Shown here: piece by piece, positions 50,946 through 62,500 of the stretch
Position numbering within the stretch: position 1 is the first letter of the stretch
How the letters are laid out: each line of letters starts with the position of its first letter
Assembly: GCA_951394045.1 (NCBI GenBank)
Contig: OX595998.1
Span: 496,001 to 560,000, forward strand
Direction: 5' to 3'
Length of the DNA: 64,000 nt
Source of the DNA: Nitzschia sp. DOCU1
Taxonomy: Eukaryota; Bacillariophyta; Bacillariophyceae; Bacillariales; Bacillariaceae
Notes under the pieces: generated by a model
Told to the model about the DNA's origin: nothing
The model's input: the letters and a program-made list of their open reading frames with translations, nothing else
Databases searched by the model: none
Translations under genes and position numbers: made by a program

Positions 50946-51593
50946 ATGGATCCCCTGGATCACCACAAAGCAAACGAGGCAGTAGATATTCAAGTCGAAG
51001 CAAACGAGGCAGCAGATGTTCAAGGCGAAGCAAAAGAGGCAGCAGATAACCGTGATCTTCAAACTATTATTTCAGAACTCTTCACCCGACAAGAACGCCA
51101 CAAGAACATATCTACCTGGAATGACCGCACCCAAGTTTTGTTGTGCCGGCCACACAGCTCCACTGTAGATTCCTTTGTCAAGGAAGCAATGCGAAGTAAG
51201 TGGATCGAAGGCTTATTGCCTTCTGACACGTATCGCCTTGGCTTATTAAAATACATGGCAAAGTATCATGAGGATGACTTCGCAACAGTGGCAAAGGCGT
51301 ATTCCTTTGATGGACGCAAAACTGTCGACACGGCAACAACGTTAGGACTGGGTTCATACATTGGCTTGAATTCAACACAACTTGAGCGCCTTCGCTCTTG
51401 GCTTCGGGATACTCAAGGGTTGATTCTGCAACACAATCAACAGGAACGAAAACGAATTGCTGATGAGGTTGGTCTGCGGGATGAAACTCAGCCTATAATG
51501 GGTGAGTATGAGTTGGAAACGTCCGACAAAGAAGTAGAAGTTTGCCCCTACTGGTGTACGCAAACACCCAAGAAGACGTGTGTTCAGAGATAG
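50946..51593 (+). CDS. Hypothetical ORF inside CACTA-like element
   Basis: 215 residues from the ATG at 50946. It starts with three copies of a degenerate 10-residue repeat (QVEANEAADV / QGEAKEAADN type). A soluble alpha-helical region follows (LQTIISELFTRQERHK; SFVKEAMRSKWIEGLL; LKYMAKYHEDDFATVAKAYSF; QLERLRSWLRDTQGL). No catalytic motif or known domain is recognised. It lies directly after the decayed ORF and could be the continuation of the same ancestral gene. Confidence 0.45.
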   Translation: MDPLDHHKANEAVDIQVEANEAADVQGEAKEAADNRDLQTIISELFTRQERHKNISTWNDRTQVLLCRPHSSTVDSFVKEAMRSKWIEGLLPSDTYRLGLLKYMAKYHEDDFATVAKAYSFDGRKTVDTATTLGLGSYIGLNSTQLERLRSWLRDTQGLILQHNQQERKRIADEVGLRDETQPIMGEYELETSDKEVEVCPYWCTQTPKKTCVQR

Positions 51594-51879
51594 AAATGCA
51601 TTACCTTGAGATGATACTTTGTCATCAAAACAATCAGGAATCCTCACCTTTTGAACTCGACACACTTGACTAAGAGTTGAAAGGTTCCAACGCAACAACA
51701 AACGAGAGTGCGAGTGCGAGTGCAAACGAGAGTGCGAGTGTGAGTGCGACTGGTGTTAATTATCCTCAGAAAGCGAGAGGAAACGAAAAGCAATTGAAAA
51801 ATGTGAGGAAACCAAAATGGCAAAGCAGATCAAGCGTGAGAGCTACACTTCATAGCAATTCACCTTAACATTTAATTCA

Positions 51880-54020
51880 ATTGGCCGTCTTTTGAACCTG
51901 TTTTACAAAGAGCTAGAGATCGGGGTGGTGAGATATCGATCCGCGAAAGCAGCTCTCACCGGTACCTTACCTCCTCAGGGCCCCAGACGCCAGGCCATTA
52001 CTCCACGGATATTAAAGATAGCCAATCTGACAATACACCATTCGATCCGGAATTGAATTTGGCGTCTTTTGAACCTGGTTCACAAAGAACTAGAGATCGG
52101 GGTGGTGAAATATCGATCCGCGAAAGCAGCTCTCACCGGTACCTTACCTCCTCAGGGCCCCAGACGCCAGGCCATTACTCCACGGATATTAAAGATAGCC
52201 AATCTGACAATACACCATTCGATCCGGAATTGAATTTGGCGTCTTTTGAACCTGGTTCACAAAGAGCTAGAGATCGGGGTGGTGAAATATCGATCCGCGA
52301 AAGCAGCTCTCACCGGTACCTCTTACCTCCTCAGGGCCCCAGACGCCAGGCCATTACTCCACGGATATTAAAGATAGCCAATCTGACAAAACTCCATTCG
52401 ATCCGGAATTGAATTTGGCGTCTTTTGAACCTGGTTCACAAAGAACTAGAGATCGGGGTGGTGAGATATCGATCCGCGAAAGCAGCTCTCACCGGTACCT
52501 TACCTCCTCAGGGCCCCAGACGCCAGGCCATTACTCCACGGATATTAAAGATAGCCAATCTGACAATACACCATTCGATCCGGAATTGAATTTGGCGTCT
52601 TTTGAACCTGGTTCACAAAGGACTAGAGATCGGGGTGGTGAAATATCGATCCGCGAAAGCAGCTCTCACCGGTACCTTACCTCCTCAGGGCCCCAGACGC
52701 CAGGCCATTACTCCACGGCTATTAAAGATAGCCAATCTGACAATACACCATTCGATCTGGAATTGAATTTGGCGTCTTTTGAACCTGGTTCACAAAGAGC
52801 TAGAGATCGGGGTGGTGAAATATCGATCCGCGAAAGCAGCTCTCACCGGTACCTTACCTCCTCAGGGCCCCAGACGCCAGGCCATTACTCCACTGATATT
52901 AAAGATAGCCAATCTGACAATACACCATTCGATCCGGAATGGAATTTGGCGTCTTTTGAACCTGGTTCACAAAGAACTAGAGATCGGGGTGGTGAAATAT
53001 CGATCCGCGAAAGCAGCTCTCACCGGTACCTTACATCCTCAGGGCCCCAGACGCCAGGCCATTACTCCACGGATATTAAAGATAGCCAATCTGACAATAC
53101 AACATTCGATCTGGAATTGAATTTGGCGTCTTTTGAACCTGGTTCACAAAGAACTAGAGATCGGGGTGGTGAGATATCGATCCGCGAAAGCAGCTCTCAC
53201 CGGTACCTTACCTCCTCAGGGCCCCAGACGCCAGGCCATTACTCCACGGATATTAAAGATAGCCAATCTGACAATACACCATTCGATCCGGAATTGAATT
53301 TGGCGTCTTTTGAACCTGGTTCACAAAGGACTAGAGATCGGGGTGGTGAAATATCGATCCGCGAAAGCAGCTCTCACCGGTACCTTACCTCCTCAGGGCC
53401 CCAGACGCCAGGCCATTACTCCACGGCTATTAAAGATAGCCAATCTGACAATACACCATTCGATCTGGAATTGAATTTGGCGTCTTTTGAACCTGGTTCA
53501 CAAAGAGCTAGAGATCGGGGTGGTGAAATATCGATCCGCGAAAGCAGCTCTCACCGGTACCTTACCTCCTCAGGGCCCCAGACGCCAGGCCATTACTCCA
53601 CTGATATTAAAGATAGCCAATCTGACAATACACCATTCGATCCGGAATGGAATTTGGCGTCTTTTGAACCTGGTTCACAAAGAACTAGAGATCGGGGTGG
53701 TGAAATATCGATCCGCGAAAGCAGCTCTCACCGGTACCTTACATCCTCAGGGCCCCAGACGCCAGGCCATTACTCCACGGATATTAAAGATAGCCAATCT
53801 GACAATACAACATTCGATCTGGAATTGAATTTGGCGTCTTTTGAACCTGGTTCACAAAGAACTAGAGATCGGGGTGGTGAGATATCGATCCGCGAAAGCA
53901 GCTCTCACCGGTACCTTACCTCCTCAGGGCCCCAGACGCCAGGCCATTACTCCACGGATATTAAAGATAGCCAATCTGACAATACACCATTCGATCCGGA
54001 ATTGAATTTGGCGTCTTTGG
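51880..54020 (+). repeat. 177-bp satellite, 12 units, reading frame open throughout
   Basis: Twelve head-to-tail copies of a 177-bp unit (gagatcggggtggtga at roughly 177-bp steps from 51910 to 53864; one unit has a 3-bp insertion). 177 is a multiple of three, so an ORF crosses most units (52409-54076). Its 59-residue repeat contains SFEPGSQRTRDRGGEIS. Four variant units recur in the same order twice, giving a 708-bp higher-order repeat (for example 52779 to 53487). Units are almost identical, so amplification was recent. Coding function is doubtful. Confidence 0.9.
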
Positions 54021-54192
54021 AACCTGAGCTACACTTGATAGTGGCTTTGTTGGGCGATTTATATGTTGTTTTTTGACAATGAAAGGTATGCTGTTGTCAT
54101 GGTTGTTATTTTTGTGTTCCGAGCGCTGCGAGTCCATTCATGAGTTCTTCCCGGGGAAAGGGCACTCTCTCATTGGCTGAACAGTAAGCTAA

Positions 54193-56150
<1,958 letters not shown>

Positions 56151-56504
56151 CTAATATGACTAAACTATTTATGCGTCTCTGTGGGGTATGGCACTGCTAC
56201 AACCGAACTGGATCCCGAACGTTGTCGTGCCCTTTATGTGGACATGATTACGGATGCGTTTGCGGATACTCTCGAGACTATGCGAGCTAATGCGACAAAG
56301 GGGGATCAGGGCGATGATTCATTAGTAGTAGACGTGGATGTCTTGGTGGATTGTTTGCAGTCGGGTCTGGACTTGTTGACGACCAGCGAACAAGAAGAGT
56401 TGCTACTCATGGATAGTGAAGATCAAGAAGCAGAAGAAGAAGGAGGAGAAATGACTGCGCATCAAGCGCATCGTCGCAAACTGGGACTGGATGTATCCGT
56501 CTGA

Positions 56505-57110
56505 GGATAGAAAAAGAAGCCCTCATCAAGCTCGGGTCTTCTTGCGTTCATTCATTCAATGATTTGGAACCGCAGAGAATCAAGCAGCCGCCCTATCTGA
56601 GAGTGGCTTTCTGGCTCTAAAGGTTGCTCATCGGCGCCTCTTTCTTCTTTGCATGATTCCTTTCCCGAGGTTTCAGTTGTATTGGAAGCTTTCACAGTCC
56701 TTGGTTGTGGCGTTGCACTAGTTTGATTGATTATATTTTGATGCATTCAAGACTAACTTTTTTGGTAGAACTAAATACCCCGGAGTAACTTCGCATTAAA
56801 GTTGGCTGTGTCTCCTATCGACTATCTAGACCGGCTAAATATTCCTCGTACGAGGACTCTTTATTGTCATCGCTCTCGCCTTCGTCGTCATCATCATCAT
56901 CATCATCACCACCGTCCTCGTCCTCATCGTCTGGTCCATCACTTTCTTCTTCGCCGTTGTCGCGGGGACTTTCTCCAACGTTTGCCACTACGGCTGGTTT
57001 CTTCACTTAGGATAGCGTATGCCAAAGTAACTAAATCCGTAGACGCTCCTTTGGTGACATTTGCCATCGTCGCGGGCGTCGAAGCAATTAAATGGTGATA
57101 TCATAGAAGG
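56505..57110. other. Right part of TIR element; possible second cargo fragment
   Basis: On the minus strand an ATG at 57067 opens MANVTKGASTDLVTLAYAIL. A one-base frame change near 57010 leads to an acidic frame ending at 56815, rich in Asp (GGDDDDDDDDEGE). The two together resemble a small acidic protein broken by an indel or split by an intron. The evidence is weak. The remainder (56505-56800) shows no gene. Confidence 0.25.
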
Positions 57111-57112
57111 AA

Positions 57113-57430
57113 TCAATCGTCGGAGCGTCGGAAAATCGTCAGAGCGTCGCTCCGACATTTTTCCGACGCTCCGACGATTTTCCGACGCTAAGGTTGTTTT
57201 ACACTGGAAGATCACGTGCTTTCCCAAGGGATCTGACAATTTTCCGACGCTCCGACGTTTTTCCGACGCTCCAACGATTCTGTATTATCTAGTGTTTGTG
57301 TGTGTTTGAATTCTAAATATCATGCGTTAAATCGTAATCCCTGGTAAAAAACGTCAGGAAATCGTCCGCGCGTCGGGAAATCGTCGGAGCGTTGGAAAAA
57401 CGTCGGAGCGTCGGGAAATCGTCCGGCGGG
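57113..57430. repeat. Right subterminal GTCGG repeat arrays
   Basis: Three clusters (57115-57190, 57238-57275 and 57345-57430) of gtcggagcgtcgg variants. The first is itself an inverted repeat (gtcggagcgtcggaaaatcg facing tccgacgctccgacgatttt). They correspond to the left-end arrays of the same TIR element. Confidence 0.7.
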
Positions 57431-57511
57431 CGGGTCATTTGACCGTTATAGGCCTTTCATCTGTTTATGCCCGAAGTTTTCCCTTTTAAATAAGCCTGAT
57501 CGGACCGAAGA

Positions 57512-57541
57512 CGAGAATGCGCGACATTTTGCCGAGTATTC
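57512..57541 (-). repeat. Right terminal inverted repeat (30 bp)
   Basis: Exact inverse of 43003-43032. It is followed by the target duplication ctg (57542-57544). Confidence 0.9.
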
Positions 57542-57644
57542 CTGATAAGGTCACCGAGTCGCCATCGTATCCGTAAAGCAAGTAATAGCACGCACCATGC
57601 AGTGCCAGTATTGCTCGCCTTCGATATACCTACTGAAAGCTAGT
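57542..57644 (+). repeat. Tandem duplication, copy 1, segment right of the insertion
   Basis: 103 bp matching 58933-59035 with four differences, all transitions. It is the continuation of copy 1 after the inserted element and ends at the duplication junction, where gt is shared microhomology. Confidence 0.9.
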
Positions 57645-58415
57645 GCTCACCTCTTTATCATTCCTTGCAAAAAGGAGATGAAGTGCCCGACACCACCTCC
57701 TAGTTCGGGACCTGCAACTCCCGCTCCCGCTCCGACTGCTTGTAAGGTTAATCCCGGCATCGATAATATCACCAAGCACAACGGCGATCCTGCTCTTCCT
57801 GATGGATCTGTGCAAGTGGAAGAATATAAGGACGGACAGTTGTATTTCAATGTGACTCAGCTCTTGAAGCCTGGATCCATCAGTTGGATCTCTGTGATTG
57901 TGGATACTGATGGCGACGGAATCCCGGATGACTGCCAGAAGGAGAATGGATTCGATCCAAATGAGGTCAACGACTACTCTACTTACTGTGACCCAGAGGT
58001 TGGTTACATTGACATTGACATCAACATGCACGATGGTCAATTTAAGACGTCGAACAACAAAAATCCAGGAGGTATTTGCGATGGATGGCCCACACTGGAC
58101 AAGAACTCGAATGTTGCTGTGTACACGGTTCGTTTCACTTGCGCTTGCACACGTCGTTTGGAGGAAGAAGGTTCACCGGCCGTGGAAGAGCCCAGCAAGG
58201 ATCCTGATGACATGCCATACTGTTTGTCCGAAGACTTCCCGTGCGAGGGCGACGAGGCTAACATGGTTTATGTCTGCCACTACTCTGCTCGCAAGGGTTA
58301 CCAAACATTCTGCGTCCCCGAAGCCGATTCTGACATCCTTCGATTTTACGCTCATGACTACTGTGGACCATGCGAGGGTGGTCAGGGTGTCACTTGGGGC
58401 AAGATGACGAACTAA
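57597..58415 (+). pseudogene. Truncated duplicate of the giant gene C-terminus
   Basis: A 272-residue ORF. Its first ~16 codons (MQCQYCSPSIYLLKAS) come from formerly non-coding sequence. The remaining 256 are identical to the C-terminal end of the giant protein, starting inside the seventh Cys module (AHLFIIPCKK) and including the DxDGDGIPDDC module and the RRL site. It lacks a signal peptide, so secretion is unlikely. It is probably a by-product of tandem duplication, though the reading frame is intact and expression would create a new small Cys-rich protein. Confidence 0.75.
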
Positions 58416-59035
58416 GGAGAGTCTTCGGTTCGAGCACATGTCGAAATCTATGTGAAGAAGGGAATTAGTCACGTGAACTGATAAAGAGGCTGGCGTGCCA
58501 TACTAATTGTAGTCCACGTTTACTGCAATTGCTGCATTCTGTACTACGTTGTTGCTGCTTGCAGTTGCTGCTTGCGGACATCTAGTCTTCGGTTCAGTAC
58601 TCCTATATTACTGGTAAAATGAGACCAGGATCGTATTTTCTGGTACAAAATTGGAGTATTGGACCCATAGGATAGGGCGAGCAAAAGTATGAAAATGCAA
58701 CAAGGGTCTCATTTGCAGTCATATAAATATCGATGGAAATGAGACCCTACCACGAGAAAATAGTGCTACACTCCTAAAAATGAGACCCAGTAGCTAAAAG
58801 AAGAGTTGTGACTATGCGGTAGCTTGGCATCCTTCGTTCTCAACCCTGAACCTTAGCGAAAGTAAAATACTACTATATTTAGCAACCCCAGAGAGACTGA
58901 AAGTATCGACCTTGCATGTTCATGTTTTCCTTCTGATAAGGTCACCGAGTCGCCATCGTATCTGTAAAGCAAGTAATAGCACACACCATGCAGTGCTAGT
59001 ATTGCTCGCCTTTGATATACCTACTGAAAGCTAGT
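57643..59035 (+). repeat. Tandem duplication, copy 2 (with empty transposon site)
   Basis: 1393-bp unit matching 41710-43002 followed by 57545-57644. At 58933-58936 the sequence reads straight from ttccttctg into ataagg, showing the uninterrupted target of the TIR element. Confidence 0.93.
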
Positions 59036-59559
59036 AGTTGTAGTACTATGATCGACTATTCAGCCGAGCACCATTAGAAGTTCATGTACGGTCTTATTTT
59101 TTTGTCTTATTTTTTTGAGGTACGATCATATTATTAGTATGTGTCGCAAATCGTGTCGTTCACCTATGTGACAAAGTCCTGTCAACGCATGAAAAGGGGA
59201 TCAACCATGGAGAATGTATCTTGGTTTTGTCGTAGCTGCATCTGAACGGAAATTTGTCGGATGTGAAAAATTATACTTACAAGTATCATCGGCGATGATT
59301 CTTGGCACTGCGCCCAAAGCAACGTGAGCGGATGATCGGGGAATCGGGTAGTAATCCCGGAAGAGGGAAGGTGTGATTCTGTAATAGAGCGAAGAAGAAT
59401 GCACTACGCTGAAAGTACGATGAAAAGTTGTGGTGGAAATAATTGTGAGATCTAACAAACAAACAGTATACTAGTTATTATGGCTATCTCATTACTCCCC
59501 GTATAGGGCTAGCATTAGACTCACCCGGGCGGCCGGAGCGACCCTCATAGATAGTGATC
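59036..59559. other. Intergenic and probable 3' tail of the LINE
   Basis: No gene seen. T-rich runs lie near 59095-59120. Sequence near 59460-59559 probably includes the 3' UTR of the minus-strand LINE; its exact end was not found. Confidence 0.4.
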
Positions 59560-62500
59560 CTAACTCGGATGATCTGGCCAAAGGTCCGAAAGTTTGCGTT
59601 GGATAGTGCGTGAGGAAACCGTAGAGTGCTGGGTGCGTGTGCATGGGCGCTTGTATCTTGGGGGATGAGGCGTTTGTATGGGGTTTATGGGAAAGTAAGC
59701 GGAAAGGTGTGTGGGCTTGGTCTTGGGGAGTGATGTGACCTTGCTTGTAGAGAGTGCAGCTCGGTGGGCATGTCGCGATCGCCGTATAGGGGAAGGGGGA
59801 GGCACGGTAGGAAAGAGAGTTGTGATTGTCGAGGTATTGCGGCGGGCCTCAGCCTCAGCAGCACGGACGCTATAACGGATGAGGGGTGCATTGACGTTCA
59901 ACCAGTTCTTGATAGACCGCGCAGGCATCTGCAAATGCGTAGCTACATCGGCATAGAAGCAAGAACGATCTTCAGGTTGCACGCGATCGCGTAAGCTGTA
60001 GAGGTGTGATAATTCACGGTCCAATTGTTCCATTTCAGCTCGAGCGGCAGTGACCCGATCATGGCCGTGACGGGCGTCGCAGCGCACCTTCCAGAGGTCA
60101 TGTGACTTTTCAAGTATAACGCTGATCACCGAGCCAAAGAAATTGTTAGTTCGTCGCGCGGAGTGCGAGGCAGGGCAGCGGCGGAGATAGGCGTCCTGAA
60201 GCTCTTGCCAGTCCCGAACGAATTTACCCCGGACCAAGTGATCCCAGCCGAGATATGTTTGAGCTTTGATGAGCCGATGGTACGAGTGGGGAATGTCGTG
60301 CCATGAGAGATTTGCGACGTCATCATTGAAATAAGCAGTGAGGCCGCGGCGAAGAATATCAAATAAGTACGGATCAAACTGTTCCCTGAACTGGTGATCC
60401 AGAAACAGAATGAAGTCCTTGCGCCAGAGTGCGCGGAGACGATCCGGACACTGGAAGATATGATCGTCATGTTCATGCGGAAGGTGGCAACTGGGGCATC
60501 TGTCATCATACTTGGGATCGCGTTGGTGGAGGCGGCTTCCAGTTGGTAGCTGATTGAACGTTAACTTTGTGATAAATTTGCGCTTGGATCTTTGCCGTTT
60601 GGCACCCTGACTAAAAGCATCCCAGTCCACTGTATCGAAGCACTCGTCGGTCCACTGGAATCGTTCGTTGTAATACTGACGAAGTGCAGGTAGCGAGGCA
60701 TGAGTGCGAATTGTAGTTTCGATACGGCGAGTGACGGTGTAGCCACCAATAGTGAGCTGGGCTCGAGACGCCGGATCGAAGGGGACTCGCGGAAAAGGAG
60801 TCCCCACCGCTTCGAGCGCCTCACTGCTCAATGCGTCGGCTTCAATATTCAACTGTACTTCAAAAGAAAGTTCCGAGATGGTGCGCAATTTATCCTGGTG
60901 GCCATGGATGTGATGGAGAGATGGGGGGTCCGGATAGGCTTTCATCAAGTCGTGGTTTGCCACAATCAGATCCCATTCGGAATGGAGGACGGTCGAGTTC
61001 AATGCTGTGGAATAGCTGCGAACAAACTCTTGCTTTTTGATAAAGCCCTGGTTGTCACTGTAGAACTGTAGAGATCCCGACGGAAGCGGCCGGTTCAGAA
61101 ATTGGAAACTTAATTGTAGGAACCAGTGTGCTGCTTTGCCGCCATAATTCTCCGCTCGATAAGATTTAGGGTCGTAGCCGAAAGTTACCCCTTTCCCACG
61201 GGCGAGACGCTCTTGTGTCGAGATGCGACCAATAACCCACCCAAAGCTGCCATATTCAGATTCAGCGCCACCGTCCGTGACCATTGCGATATCCGAGAGG
61301 TCAGAGATCATTGCGAAGGCGGAGTATACTTCCCCGGATGGAAACTCCCAGAGCTGGAGCAAAGAGGATACATGTTCTGGTTGTGAGTCGAAAAATTCCT
61401 GTAGAGTGGCATAAGTGATGGAAGTTGGCCCAGGCACGATACCCGGGAAACTGGCGGGGATGCGTATACCGTCGACAATCGAGTCGCACGGAACCGGGAT
61501 GCCATCTGGGCAAGTTTCCTCGTGGCGGATTGGGGAATAGTCGAACACATGAGGCCTGACGGGAAGGTGCACTGCGTATTGATGCCCATGCCACACGTAG
61601 AGAGCTTCCGATGCTGGAGAATAGAGGGTCTTCCAGGTGCGCCGCAACACTGAGTTGGAACCCATCCACCGACCGAGAGGTTGATGGAGTTTCCCGTCGG
61701 AGTGAGACAGTAGACGGATGAGCCGACGCCATTTGACCCAATGAGAGTCCAGAGGCCGTTCCTGTCGCGGTTGGACGAGACGGGAGATGCTGTACTCCAT
61801 TGTCAACTCTCCGGAGGCTACCGGGGGCTGGATGTATTTGCCATCCGCCGTGGCAATGTCAGAAATCGTGAGTACCTCCAAATATAACCGGCATGCATTA
61901 ACAATCCGGATGTCATCCGGGTCGAAGGCGCCTGATGAGAGAACAAAATCCATGAGGTAGAAATCATGCTCTCGTTGTAATGGTTGGATTTTAACACCAG
62001 CAATGATGATTTGGCCTTTGATCGAAGCAAGGAATTGGCGCAGGGACTTTATCCAGAACCCATCCAACTGCGGGAGGAACTGTGCCGGATCTTCAAGCAG
62101 CGGGGTACCCGTCCCGGCGGAAAACTGAAGCGATTCGATGGTGATTAGGGCAAGAGAACCGGCTTGACTGTTTGATTGACGAAGGTTTCGGAGGAGCAAA
62201 CGAATTTGCTCTACGCCTTGTTCGATTTTAAGGTCGCGCAAATCGAGGCCACAGAATCGGCTCGGACCGAAGACCACTGCCCGCGGAAACTTGCTCGTGT
62301 AATTCATCTTTTGTAGGGTAACCGAGACCATGGTCCGCTGCAATGCATCTAGTTGGGATGCAGTTAAATGAGAGACTCCGAGAGGGTAACCGATACTTGG
62401 AAGAAAAAAATTCAGGTAGAATGTCCAGGCTTCTCCAGGTCGGACATAACTGGAAGCGAGTAGGCGGGCGCACTTCTTGGATTTTTCAAGTAGCGTGCGA

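Noticed and set aside
52409..54076. 555-residue ORF over the 177-bp satellite as a real gene
   Set aside because: It is open only because the unit length is a multiple of three. The array lies inside a transposon and the ORF has no proper 5' or 3' context.
57542..59035. 103-bp flanking direct repeats read as LTRs or long target duplication around the duplicate C-terminus
   Set aside because: They are explained fully by a simple tandem duplication whose first copy was later split by the TIR element.
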